Assembly: GCA_963798075.1 (NCBI GenBank)
Contig: CAWCRU010000018.1
Span: forward strand, 62,001-126,000
Source: DATAOG01 sp963798075
GTDB taxonomy: Bacteria > Pseudomonadota > Alphaproteobacteria > Geminicoccales > Geminicoccaceae
Direction: 5' to 3'
Length of the DNA stretch: 64,000 bases
Under the pieces are notes generated by a model. The model made no database searches. It was not told the DNA's origin and was given only the letters and a program-made list of their open reading frames with translations. The translations under genes and the position numbers were made by a program. Positions 1 through 8,215 of this stretch are shown piece after piece. Every line of letters begins with the position of its first letter. The stretch's first letter is position 1.

Positions 1-1847
1 AGGCCGCGGCCGATCGCGCGCAGATTGACCACTTCGAGCGGGTCATCGGCGGTGTATTGGAACAGCTTCTCGTAGGCTGCGAGGAACTGGGCGCGCAGGT
101 AGGCGAGGTCGGGCGGGGTTCCCTGGAACGGGATCGCGAGCTCGCTGTCCTGGCCGGCGAACCGGAGATCCGCCTCGAAGGTGATCCTCTGGCGGCCTTT
201 TGCGTAGCCCTCGGCCGCGAGCGCTTTCGTCGCCCGCCGACGCAGCTCCTCGATGACGACCGCTGCCTGCTCCAGATCGAGCCCGTCCAGCGGTGCCGCC
301 AAGACCTGGACGAACTCGAGCCGAACGTCGCTGGTCAGCATGCCGAGCGCCGTGAACACGCCCGCAAAGCTCGGCAGCAGGACCCGTCGGATGCCGAGCA
401 TGGCGGCGAGATCGGCGGCATGCACCGGGCCGCCGCCGCCGAAGGCGACCAGCGTAAAGGCGCGCGGATCGAGGCCGCGCTCGACCGTGACCGCGCGGAT
501 CGCGCGCGCCATGTTGGCGTTGACCACGGCGCGCACCCCGAAGGCGGCCTCGAGCACCGACAGGCCGAGCGGTTGCGCCAGCTCGCGTAGGATCGCCCCT
601 TCGGCCCGGCCCGGGTCGAGGGCGAGCGAGCCGCCGGCCAGCGCGTCGGGATTGAGATAGCCGAGCACGACGTTGGCATCGGTCACCGTCGGCCGCTCAC
701 CGCCCTGGCCGTAGCAGGCGGGCCCGGGGTCGGCGCCGGCGGAGACCGGCCCGACCCTGAGCAGGCCGCCCGCATCGACCGCCGCGATCGAGCCGCCGCC
801 GGCGCCGACCTCGGCGATGTCGATCGCCGGCACCTTGAGCATGTAGCCGCCGGCCTTGATGAACCGGCTCGGGCTGCTGATCCCGTCCCGGAACTCATAC
901 TCCTGGACGCGCGTGATCTGGCCCGCCTCGATCAGCGAGGCCTTGGCGGTGGTACCGCCCATGTCGAACGCGATCAGGTCCTTCTCACCCAGGCTGCGGC
1001 CGAGCCCGGCAGCGCCGGTGACCCCGGCGGCCGGCCCGGAGCCGACGAAGAACACCGGCTTTTCCACAGCCGTACGCACCCCGGCCATGCCGCCGTTCGA
1101 GGTCACGACCAGCAGGGGCGCGGCGATGCCGAGGCCGGCCAGACCCTCGGCCAGCCGTTCGAGGTAGCGGCGCAGCACCGGCCGCAGGTAGGCATTGACC
1201 GCGACCGTGCTCGTCCGCTCGTACTCCTTGATCTGGGGCAGGATCTCGCACGACGCGCTGACGTCGAGCTCGGGAAAACGCTCGCGCAGCAGGGCCGCCG
1301 CCTGCTGCTCGTGGGCGGGATTGCGGTAGCTGTTGATGAAGCAGATGGCGAGGCTCTCGATGCCGGCCGCGCGCAGCCGTTCGGCCGCCGCGATCACGCT
1401 CGCGGGCTCGAGGGCCCGGATCAGCTGGCCCTCGCCGCCGATCCGCTCCGCGACCTCGAGGCGGTGGCGGCGCGGGATCAAAGGCTCGGGCTTGTCCCAG
1501 CCGAGATCGTAGAGCTCGGGCGTGCGCAGCCGGCCGATCTCGAGCACGTCGCGAAAGCCGGCCGTGGTCAAGAGGCCGGTCGCAGCCCCCTTGCGCTCCA
1601 GGATCGCGTTGGAGCCGACGGTCGTGCCATGCAGCACCTCGACCACCTGCTCGGGCGCGCCGCCCGCTGCCTTCAGGATCTCGGCAATGCCGCGGACGAC
1701 TGCCTGCTCCGGCGCTGAGGGCGTCGAGGACACTTTGTGCACGTAGAGCCTGCCCGCGCCGTCGCTGAGCGCGAGGTCGGTGAAGGTGCCGCCGATGTCG
1801 GCCGCAAGGCTGAGCCCGGCCGGCCGGGCCTCGGGTGGCGGCGCCAT
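1..1847 (-). CDS. hyuA: Hydantoinase/5-oxoprolinase subunit A family protein (3' end beyond left edge)
   Basis: One uninterrupted frame of about 615 codons runs off the left edge, so the C-terminus is missing. Family motifs in order: DIGGTFTD near residue 20 (phosphate-1 loop of the actin-like ATPase fold), HGTTVGSNA near 66, TSNGGMAG near 235, DMGGTTAK near 280, GADPGPACYG near 350 and FGGGGPVHAAD near 450. The family uses ATP to open lactam or imide rings (5-oxoproline, hydantoins) in the cytoplasm, usually with a B subunit (HyuB), which would lie beyond the edge. The ATG at 1847 is only 2 bases after the stop of the upstream DapA-like gene, so the two are almost certainly co-translated. 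The substrate cannot be read from sequence; N-methylhydantoin, hydantoin or oxoproline are all possible. The family call is very secure. Confidence 0.95.
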   Translation of the reverse strand, partial: MAPPPEARPAGLSLAADIGGTFTDLALSDGAGRLYVHKVSSTPSAPEQAVVRGIAEILKAAGGAPEQVVEVLHGTTVGSNAILERKGAATGLLTTAGFRDVLEIGRLRTPELYDLGWDKPEPLIPRRHRLEVAERIGGEGQLIRALEPASVIAAAERLRAAGIESLAICFINSYRNPAHEQQAAALLRERFPELDVSASCEILPQIKEYERTSTVAVNAYLRPVLRRYLERLAEGLAGLGIAAPLLVVTSNGGMAGVRTAVEKPVFFVGSGPAAGVTGAAGLGRSLGEKDLIAFDMGGTTAKASLIEAGQITRVQEYEFRDGISSPSRFIKAGGYMLKVPAIDIAEVGAGGGSIAAVDAGGLLRVGPVSAGADPGPACYGQGGERPTVTDANVVLGYLNPDALAGGSLALDPGRAEGAILRELAQPLGLSVLEAAFGVRAVVNANMARAIRAVTVERGLDPRAFTLVAFGGGGPVHAADLAAMLGIRRVLLPSFAGVFTALGMLTSDVRLEFVQVLAAPLDGLDLEQAAVVIEELRRRATKALAAEGYAKGRQRITFEADLRFAGQDSELAIPFQGTPPDLAYLRAQFLAAYEKLFQYTADDPLEVVNLRAIGRG

Positions 1848-1849
1848 GC

Positions 1850-2776
1850 CTACGCCTGCAGGGCCGGCACGAGGGCGGTCTCGAGCCGGTGGAACTCGGC
1901 GATGAGGGCGCGCCGGCGGTCCTCGGGCAGGGGTGACATCGGCGGCAGGCAGCGGAGCCAGGCGGGCTCGGCGGTCAGCTCCGCGACCAGCGCGCGCAGC
2001 GCCTGGTGGAACGAGCCGGCATGGTCGATCGCGCGGCCGAGAGCGACCACCAGGTCGAGCAGGCCCTGGCACTCGCGGGCATCCTCGGTGTCGATCAGGC
2101 GGCGCAGCGGTCCGGGGATGAAGTTCGCCATGCCGCAGATCGTGCCGGCGCCGCCCTGGGCCAGCGCCTGCGGCAGGTGGCTCTCCTCGCCCGTCAGGAT
2201 CTCGAGCTCGGGGAAGCGCTCGAGGAGGCTTTGCGTAAAGGCCCAGTCGAAGCCGCTGTCCTTGACCCCGATCACCACGCCCGGAAAGTCGGCGGCCAGA
2301 CGCCCGATCAGCTCGAGGCCGAGGCCGATGCCGGTGACCGAGGGGATGTGGTAGAGGATGAGGCGCAGGGGTTTGCCGCCGGCCCGCTCGATCAGCCCGG
2401 CATAGAAGCGGAACAGCCCCTCATCGTCGACGCCTTTGTGGAAGAAGGCGGGCGTCAGCAGGACGTCCTGGACGCCCGAGGCCTGCGCATGACGGGCGAG
2501 CTCCAAAGCGTCGGCGGGTGCGATGGCGCTCGCGGACACGACCAGCCGGGCGGGCGGGATGCCGGCCGCGAGCAGGGCTTCGAGCCCAAGGCACCGGTCG
2601 GCGACCGGGAACGCCGGGCCTTCGCCGGTGGTCCCGAACAGCGCGATGCCGTCGCAGCCCTGCGCCAGCAGCGCCGCCGCGCGGGCGGCAAGCCGCTCCG
2701 GATCCGGCGCCTCGCCGGCACCGATCGGCGTCGCGATCGCGACGAAAAGGCCCCGCCAGCTTCGATGCCCCTGCAA
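1850..2776 (-). CDS. Dihydrodipicolinate synthase (DapA)/N-acetylneuraminate lyase family aldolase
   Basis: A 308-residue class I aldolase of the DapA/NAL family, normal length for a one-domain TIM barrel. GTTGEG near residue 49 is the family phosphate/carboxylate-binding motif. YHIPSVTG near 142 carries the catalytic tyrosine, and VKDS near 172 carries the Schiff-base lysine. The proteins condense or cleave pyruvate or other 2-oxo acids with aldehydes in the cytoplasm. Because it is coupled to a hydantoinase/oxoprolinase subunit, a catabolic role in opening a lactam or degrading its product is more likely than lysine synthesis. That role is an inference; the real dapA would be expected elsewhere with biosynthetic neighbours. 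It is the first gene of the minus-strand operon 2776 to <1. Confidence 0.88.
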   Translation of the reverse strand: MQGHRSWRGLFVAIATPIGAGEAPDPERLAARAAALLAQGCDGIALFGTTGEGPAFPVADRCLGLEALLAAGIPPARLVVSASAIAPADALELARHAQASGVQDVLLTPAFFHKGVDDEGLFRFYAGLIERAGGKPLRLILYHIPSVTGIGLGLELIGRLAADFPGVVIGVKDSGFDWAFTQSLLERFPELEILTGEESHLPQALAQGGAGTICGMANFIPGPLRRLIDTEDARECQGLLDLVVALGRAIDHAGSFHQALRALVAELTAEPAWLRCLPPMSPLPEDRRRALIAEFHRLETALVPALQA

Positions 2777-2863
2777 GCTCGTCTCCTCCTCCTGGCCCGG
2801 CCGCGATTGCCGTCGCCGCGTGCTCCGGTCATGCTAGCGCAAATGAGCAGGGCAGCGTAGCAG

Positions 2864-3652
2864 ATGGAGCGATGTCCGCGGGCGCTCAGGCTGATCGTCC
2901 TCGGCCTGCTCCTTGGCGCGCCGGGCGCCGGGGCCGAGGAGCTCGACTGGAGCGCGCCGCTCGCGGTCGCCCGGGTGCTGGCCGGCGACCGGCTGGAGCT
3001 GGCCGATGCCCGCCCCGTCCGCCTCGCCGGCATCCGGCTGGCGGCCGGCAACGGTCCCTTGCGCGAGCAGGCGCGAGCGAGCCTTGCGGGCCTGCTGGCG
3101 GACCAAGCGGTCCGGCTCGGCCCGGCGGCAGCCCCGCTCGATCGCTACGGCGATCTGGTCGCCCAGGTCGAGCGCGCCGATGGCATCTGGCTGCAGGGCG
3201 CCCTGCTCGAGCAGGGGCTGGCCCTGGTCCAGACCCGGCCGGGCGAGATCGCGCGCGCCCGGGCGATGCTGGCGCTCGAGGGCAAGGCGCGCGCCGCCGG
3301 GCGGGGGCTCTGGGCCGACCCCGCCTTCGCGCCGCGCAACGCCCTGCGCGTGGCGGATGCGATCGGCAGCTTCGAGATCGTCCGGGGCCGCGTCCTGCGG
3401 GTCGCCCCGACCGACGACTACGTCTATCTCAACTTCGGCACCGACTGGCGCTCCGACTTCACGGTGCGCCTGCGCCGGGCCGAGCTCGACGGCCGCTTCG
3501 CACAGGCCGGGCTCGACGTCCTGGCGCTCGGCGGCCGGCGCATCGAGGTGCGCGGCCTCGTGCTCGAGGCCGGCGGCCCGCTGATCGAATTGTCCCACCC
3601 CGAGCAGATCCAGCTGCTGCCGGACGCCACCGACCGGGCGCCTGCGGATTGA
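2864..3652 (+). CDS. Exported SNase-like (thermonuclease-fold) protein, probably catalytically inactive
   Basis: 262 residues with an N-terminal signal peptide (charged MERCPRALR start, hydrophobic LIVLGLLLGAPGAGA core, cleavage near residue 25). The region to about 150 has the SNase pattern: AGDRLEL, VRLAGI, DRYGDLV, WLQGALLEQGLALV, and GRGLWAD at its end. A second beta-rich region (about 165-245) contains VYLNFGTDWRSDF, as in bacterial two-domain thermonuclease-family proteins. The usual catalytic GIDxPE strand reads GIRLAAG, and the usual YGR arginine is replaced in YGDLVAQ. The nuclease residues equivalent to Asp40, Glu43 and Arg87 therefore appear to be lost. It probably binds rather than cuts nucleic acid. 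It stands alone, divergent from the DapA-like gene and convergent with the DUF4396 gene 20 bases downstream. Confidence 0.72.
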   Translation: MERCPRALRLIVLGLLLGAPGAGAEELDWSAPLAVARVLAGDRLELADARPVRLAGIRLAAGNGPLREQARASLAGLLADQAVRLGPAAAPLDRYGDLVAQVERADGIWLQGALLEQGLALVQTRPGEIARARAMLALEGKARAAGRGLWADPAFAPRNALRVADAIGSFEIVRGRVLRVAPTDDYVYLNFGTDWRSDFTVRLRRAELDGRFAQAGLDVLALGGRRIEVRGLVLEAGGPLIELSHPEQIQLLPDATDRAPAD

Positions 3653-3672
3653 GCGCCGGCGGGCGCCGCACG

Positions 3673-4407
3673 TCACATCTTCTCCTTGATGCCCGCGCGC
3701 ACCAGCCACCAGTTGACCGGGTAGGAGGTCGCAAATCCCGCCCACATCGCGATCTGCATCATGAACCAGAACTCGGGCGAGTTCACCCGCAGCTCGGCGC
3801 CCAGCAGGCGCCGCCAGAGAACGAAGCTGGCGATCGCCATGAAGCCGTACATCCCGACCTGCCAGGCGGTCAGCGACAGGGTGTCGGCCTTGAGGGCTGC
3901 GAGGAGCCCCTGACCCGGCGACAGACCGCGCATCGGCACGATCGTGAAGTATTGGAAGGCGACGCCGAAGCCGAACGCGAAGATGAAGTCCAAAACCCAG
4001 ACCGCAAACATCTTCTCCTGGAACAGCCAGTGCCAGCCGAACCAGGTGGCGACCACGGGCACGAAGAAGCCCAGCCACTCGGCGCAGATGTCGCCGAGGG
4101 TGCAGCCGCTGCCGCAGTGCAGCGTCCCCTTGCCGACCATCACCGCAAACGGCGTCAGCGCCATGCTCGGCATCGGCTGGTGGCGCGCCATCGCCGCCTG
4201 CGCCTTGGCGTCGGTCGCGAGCCGGCCATAGCCGAAATACGCCCAGACCACGAGCGCGCCGCCGAACAGGGCGGTCACCGGCCAGACGATGTTCATGATC
4301 CACATGTGCTGCGGCCGGCGGCTCACGTCGATCGCGATCAGCAGGGCGCAGCCGGCGCCGAGTGCCAGCGCGGCGATCGCCAGGACATGGAGCCACGCAG
4401 GCACCAT
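3673..4407 (-). CDS. DUF4396 domain integral membrane protein
   Basis: 244 residues. There is an N-terminal membrane helix (about 5-25), a second at about 38-58, then a cytoplasmic or periplasmic stretch, and the DUF4396 domain with helices near 105-130, 138-160, 185-205 and 215-235. The family signature HCGSGCTLGDI is present near residue 98, with two cysteines and a histidine that could bind a metal, followed by an aromatic WFGWHWLF helix. No biochemical function is established for the family. Copper or other metal handling has been suggested only from neighbours, and nothing here supports a choice. It is monocistronic by its spacing, converging on the SNase-like gene. Confidence 0.85.
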   Translation of the reverse strand: MVPAWLHVLAIAALALGAGCALLIAIDVSRRPQHMWIMNIVWPVTALFGGALVVWAYFGYGRLATDAKAQAAMARHQPMPSMALTPFAVMVGKGTLHCGSGCTLGDICAEWLGFFVPVVATWFGWHWLFQEKMFAVWVLDFIFAFGFGVAFQYFTIVPMRGLSPGQGLLAALKADTLSLTAWQVGMYGFMAIASFVLWRRLLGAELRVNSPEFWFMMQIAMWAGFATSYPVNWWLVRAGIKEKM

Positions 4408-4514
4408 CTGAGGGTTCCCCGTCGCCGTTGATCAGCGGAGCGCTCGTCGGCGCCGGATCGACGCCTACCCTGGTCAACGCCGGCAGGAGACCGCCGGTTC
4501 CGGAGCGATCGCGC

Positions 4515-5150
4515 TCACGGCTCGGTGGCGGAAGGATGCAGCTCGGGCCGGAAGCCGGCGCGCAGCGCGGCCACCGTGGCGCGCGGGGTGAGCACGGTCA
4601 CTTCGAGGCGGGTCGGCCGCTCGCGCGCCGGGCGGTAGCCTTCGGGGACCCACGGCAACAGCCGCTCGTCGAGCAAGAGGTAGGGCACGCCGGGCTTGCC
4701 CGGCAGCGTGATGAAAGTACCGTCGGGCAGCTCGTCGATCGCGGCCGGGTGGGTGATCTGGCGGCGGGTCTGCGCCTCGACCCGCTCGCGATGCAGCTGC
4801 CAGTCGATCTCGACCGCCCGCGGCCGGTCCGCCCGCCCGGTCGCCGCCACCCAGGCGCTGACGAAGGCCTCGTAGGCGGCGCGCCGGCACAGCGCGCAGG
4901 GCCGATGGCCGGCCGCCAGCGCCACCGCCTCGTCGAGGAAGAACAGCTGGGTATAGGCGCCCGGCCGCATCACCTCCTGGCGCCGGCCCTTGAACTCGAG
5001 CCGGCAGGCGACCCAGTGCGGATGCTGCCAGCGCGCCGCCCCGAGCCGGCGCTCGTCGTTGTGGAGGATGCCGCGGTTGCCCATCAGCAGGCCGCGCGCG
5101 GGGCTGCTCACGATCTCGCCGAACGGCGTGACCCGGTTCTGAAGCGGCAT
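4515..5150 (-). CDS. Conserved hypothetical protein with a CxxC motif
   Basis: 211 residues from the ATG at 5150 (MPLQNRVTPFGEIV). The frame stays open upstream, but without the expected codon bias. Visible features are a compact N-terminal region with MGNRGILHND and WVACRLEFKGRR, then FFLDEAVALAAGHRPCALC near residue 85-103 with a CxxC pair, and a C-terminal region rich in Pro and Arg. The CxxC preceded by a histidine could bind zinc, and the fold could be an HNH-like treble clef, but no complete HNH motif is visible. Proteins of this shape occur widely in alphaproteobacteria as hypothetical proteins. There is no signal peptide or membrane helix. The function is unknown. Confidence 0.7.
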   Translation of the reverse strand: MPLQNRVTPFGEIVSSPARGLLMGNRGILHNDERRLGAARWQHPHWVACRLEFKGRRQEVMRPGAYTQLFFLDEAVALAAGHRPCALCRRAAYEAFVSAWVAATGRADRPRAVEIDWQLHRERVEAQTRRQITHPAAIDELPDGTFITLPGKPGVPYLLLDERLLPWVPEGYRPARERPTRLEVTVLTPRATVAALRAGFRPELHPSATEP

Positions 5151-5319
5151 CCTGATCCTCCGCCGGCACGGGTCCACTCGTGGTGCCGGCTCCTCGACCC
5201 TCGTTTCTGGCACTAGTGAGGCGCCTGATCCACAACGGAGACGCGCGGGTCCCGCGAAGGACCCCTTGGTCGCCCCGGGCGCGGGTGCTAGAGACCGGCG
5301 GCGGCGTTGGACGAAGGGT

Positions 5320-6438
5320 ATGACCACGACCTCTCTGGACGGCCGGATTCTGACCCCGGACGGCTGGTGCCCGGGCCGGCTCAGGTTCACCGGCACGATC
5401 GAGGCGGTAGCAGTGCGGGCAGCCGTCCCCGAGGACCGCTTCGTGCTGCCGGGCTTCGTCGACCTGCACGTCCATGGCGGCGGCGGCGGCGACGGCATGG
5501 CCGGCGAGGACGCGCTGCGCACCATGGCCCGCTTCCACGCCCGCCACGGTACGACGAGCCTGCTCGCGACCACCGTGACCGCGCCCAGGGGCGATCTCCG
5601 CCTGGCGCTGCAAGGCATCGGCAGCGTCACGGCCTCGCGGCGGGCGGGCGAGGCGCGCGTGCTCGGCTGCCACCTCGAGGGCCCCTTCATCAGCCCGCAG
5701 GCGCTGGGCGCCCAGCCGCCGTTCGCGATCCCGCCCGACCTCGCCCTGGTCGACGAGCTCTGCGCGCTGGCGCCGATCAGGGTCGTGACGATCGCGCCCG
5801 AGATCGACCCCGAGCATGTGCTCCTGCGGCACCTGCTGCAGCGTGGCGTGCGCGTCCAGCTCGGCCACAGCTGCGCCAGCTGCGAGGAGGCGGAAGCCGC
5901 GCTCGCCGCCGGCGCCGCGGGCTTCACCCACCTCTTCAACGCGATGACCGGGATGCATCATCGCCGGCCCGGGATGGTCGGGGCGGCGCTGGCTCTCGCC
6001 GGCCACGCCGAGCTCATCCTCGATTTCCAGCACGTGGCGCCCGCCGCCGCGCGGGCAGCGCTGCGCGCCATCGAAGGCCTCTACGGCATCACCGATGCCG
6101 TCGCCGCCGCCGGCATGCCGGATGGCGACTATCCGGTGGGCCGGCATCGGGTCATCAAGCAGGCGGACGCGGTCCACCTGGCCGACGGCACGCTCGCCGG
6201 CAGCGTCTTGACCATGGACCGGGCGCTCCGCAATTTTATGGCGCTGGGCCTCGAGCTCGCGGACGCGGCGCGGCGCCTCTCGAGCGTGCCGGCGGCCTAT
6301 CTCGGGCTCCAGGACTGCGGCCGGATCGTGCCGGGTGCCCGGGCCGATCTGGTCGTGGTCGACGGCGCCGGGCAGCTGCTCGAGGTCCTGATCGAAGGAG
6401 AGGCGATTGAGCTCGCGGATGCTCGCGGAGGCGCGTGA
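5320..6438 (+). CDS. nagA: N-acetylglucosamine-6-phosphate deacetylase
   Basis: 372 residues from the ATG at 5320, preceded by GAAGGG; an upstream in-frame start at 5266 would add an arginine-rich tail with no counterpart in the family. The amidohydrolase-type TIM barrel is marked by HVHGGGGGDG (first metal ligands), GCHLEGPFIS (the conserved metal-binding Glu), QLGHSCAS and GFTHLFNAMTGMHHR, all typical of NagA. The enzyme removes acetate from GlcNAc-6-phosphate in the cytoplasm to give glucosamine-6-phosphate for glycolysis or peptidoglycan recycling. The 3' end overlaps the next gene by 32 bases, and the two form an operon. No transporter, GlcNAc kinase or regulator lies beside it, so the source of the phosphorylated sugar is not evident. 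Confidence 0.93.
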   Translation: MTTTSLDGRILTPDGWCPGRLRFTGTIEAVAVRAAVPEDRFVLPGFVDLHVHGGGGGDGMAGEDALRTMARFHARHGTTSLLATTVTAPRGDLRLALQGIGSVTASRRAGEARVLGCHLEGPFISPQALGAQPPFAIPPDLALVDELCALAPIRVVTIAPEIDPEHVLLRHLLQRGVRVQLGHSCASCEEAEAALAAGAAGFTHLFNAMTGMHHRRPGMVGAALALAGHAELILDFQHVAPAAARAALRAIEGLYGITDAVAAAGMPDGDYPVGRHRVIKQADAVHLADGTLAGSVLTMDRALRNFMALGLELADAARRLSSVPAAYLGLQDCGRIVPGARADLVVVDGAGQLLEVLIEGEAIELADARGGA

Positions 6439-7429
6439 GGCGCCGGCCCGGGTCGCGGCCCTGCTCGCGGCCGATGGCGAACGCTACGAGGCGCTGGCCG
6501 CGCGCCTTCGCGAAGCGCCGCCGCCGTTCGCGGTGACCGTGGCGCGCGGCAGCTCCGACCACGCGGCGAGCTATGCCGCGACGTTGCTGGCGATGCTGGC
6601 TGGCATCGTCACCGCCTCGCTGCCGCCCTCGACGATCACCCGCTACCGGGCCAAGCTCCGGCTGAACGGCGCGCTGGCGCTCGCGATCTCGCAGTCGGGG
6701 GCCAGCCCGGACATCGTCATGACCCTCGCGGCCGCGGCCGACGCGGGCGCCCTGAGCGTCGCGATCGTCAACGATCTGGCCTCACCGCTCGCCGGGGCGG
6801 CGGCCTTCGTGCTCGATCAGCACGCCCGGCCCGAGCGCAGCGTCGCCGCGACCAAGAGCTTCATCGCCTCGCTGGTCGCGGCCGCCCGCCTGATCGCGAC
6901 CTGGCGACGGGATGCCAAGCTGCAGGCCGCCCTCGAGCGTCTGCCCGAGCGGCTCGAGGCGGCCGCGGCTCTGGACTGGTCGGCGGGGCTCGCGGTCCTG
7001 GCGCCGGCCGCCAGCCTCTACGTCGTCGGCCGCGGCCTCGGCCTCGGGGTCGCCGCCGAGAGCGCCCTCAAGCTCAAGGAGACCTCGGCCCTGCACGCCG
7101 AGGCGCTGAGCGCCGCCGAGCTCAGCCACGGGCCCCGCGCGGTGCTCGAGCCGGGTTTCCCGGTCCTGATCTATGCCCTCGAGGATGTCGCCTCGGCGGA
7201 TGCCGCAGCACTCGCCGAGACCCTGGTCGCGGCCGGCCAGACCTGCCTGATCGCGTCCGCAAGGGCCACCGGCGGCCGCCACCTGCCGCTGCCACCGCCG
7301 CTCCATCCCATGCTCGATCCGATCGTCGCGATCCAGGCCTTCTACCCGTTCGCCGCCGCGCTCGCCGAGGCCCGCGGCCGCGATCCGGACCGGCCGCCCA
7401 GCCTGCACAAGGTCACGAAGACCCTGTGA
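6407..7429 (+). CDS. SIS-domain protein, probable glucosamine-6-phosphate deaminase of the NagB-II type
   Basis: 340 residues with two SIS domains like the isomerase half of GlmS but without the glutaminase domain. Motifs are ARGSSDHAASY (about 45-55), SQSGASPD (about 92), ATKSF (about 148) and GRGLGLGVAAESALKLKE (about 205), followed by HGPRAVLE. NagB-II proteins convert glucosamine-6-phosphate to fructose-6-phosphate and ammonia, which fits the overlapping nagA upstream. The start is set by AAGGAG at 6395-6400, six bases before a TTG at 6407; the ATG at 6419 is too far from that site. The start therefore lies inside nagA and the genes are translationally coupled. A fructosamine deglycase is the main alternative, but the nagA context argues for NagB-II. 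Confidence 0.85.
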   Translation: MSSRMLAEAREAPARVAALLAADGERYEALAARLREAPPPFAVTVARGSSDHAASYAATLLAMLAGIVTASLPPSTITRYRAKLRLNGALALAISQSGASPDIVMTLAAAADAGALSVAIVNDLASPLAGAAAFVLDQHARPERSVAATKSFIASLVAAARLIATWRRDAKLQAALERLPERLEAAAALDWSAGLAVLAPAASLYVVGRGLGLGVAAESALKLKETSALHAEALSAAELSHGPRAVLEPGFPVLIYALEDVASADAAALAETLVAAGQTCLIASARATGGRHLPLPPPLHPMLDPIVAIQAFYPFAAALAEARGRDPDRPPSLHKVTKTL

Positions 7430-7445
7430 GGCGGCCCAGGGCCGG

Positions 7446-8196
7446 CTACCTCGCGATCTCGGCTTCCCGGGTGCGCGTGTAGAGCAGGCGGATCAAGTCG
7501 TACTCGAACGGCGATCCGGTCCGGTAGTAGCGGAACGGGACGCTGTTGCGCAGATCGATCGGGCGCAGAAGATAGGCGGTCAGCGAGAAAGGGGATACTG
7601 TCCCTGACCCCGGGCGGGAACAAAAGGGTGAAGCCGATGCTGTCGACGGCGAGGCCGCTGGCGTCGCGCAGGTTCGAAGGGCCGAACAGCGGCAGCACCA
7701 GATAGGGCCCGTTGCCGACCCCCCAGCGGCCGAGCGTCTGGCCGAAGTCCTCCCTGACCTGCGGCACGTCGCCCTCGGCGCCCGCGATGTCGTAGAGACC
7801 GCCGACCCCGAGCAGGACGTTGTTGATGAACCGGAGCGCCGCCCGGCCGGCCGTCGCGGGCCTGAGCTGGAGCACGGCATTGGCGAAGGTCGGGATCTCG
7901 GTCAGATTGGAAAAGAAATCGGCGATGCGACGCCGGACGAACGCCGGCGTGATGAAGCGATAGGCGTTGACCACGGGCAGGATCACGGCCCGATCGAGGC
8001 GCGCGTTGAAGGTATAGACGCCGCGGTTCCAACCCTCGATCGGATCAAAGACCTCGATCGCAAAGACCTCGCCGGGCCGGGCCACGTCTTTGAGCTGGCG
8101 GTGCGGCGGGACCGGCGGCGCGGCCGGCGTGCCGGCGCAAGCGCACAGATACAGGCCGGCCGACAGTGCCAGGGCTGCCCTCAATCGACTGTGCAT
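7446..8196 (-). CDS. mlaA: MlaA (VacJ) family outer-membrane lipoprotein, frame broken by one extra base
   Basis: The N-terminal part has a lipoprotein signal (LYLCACAG, Cys near residue 20) and MlaA motifs FDPIEGWNRGVYTFN, FFSNLTEIPTF and PLFGPSNLRDASG. Near 7588-7594 the frame must shift by one base to continue into FRYYRTGSPFEYDLIRLLYT, the expected MlaA C-terminus. Read through without the shift, the tail is unrelated. The family member forms a ring in the outer membrane that removes surface phospholipids and passes them to the Mla pathway. The gene follows the alpha/beta hydrolase gene by 19 bases, so they are an operon. The shift is more likely a sequencing insertion than decay, since the residues after it are intact. 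The ring/Mla role is family knowledge. Confidence 0.85.
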
Positions 8197-8215
8197 CGGG
8201 GTGATCGGCCGGCGC

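Noticed and set aside
2518..4431. Very long open frame on the plus strand opposite DapA, SNase-like and DUF4396 genes
   Set aside because: Arg/Pro/Gly/Ala-rich with no domain. It is a G+C-driven shadow of genes with recognisable families in the other frames.
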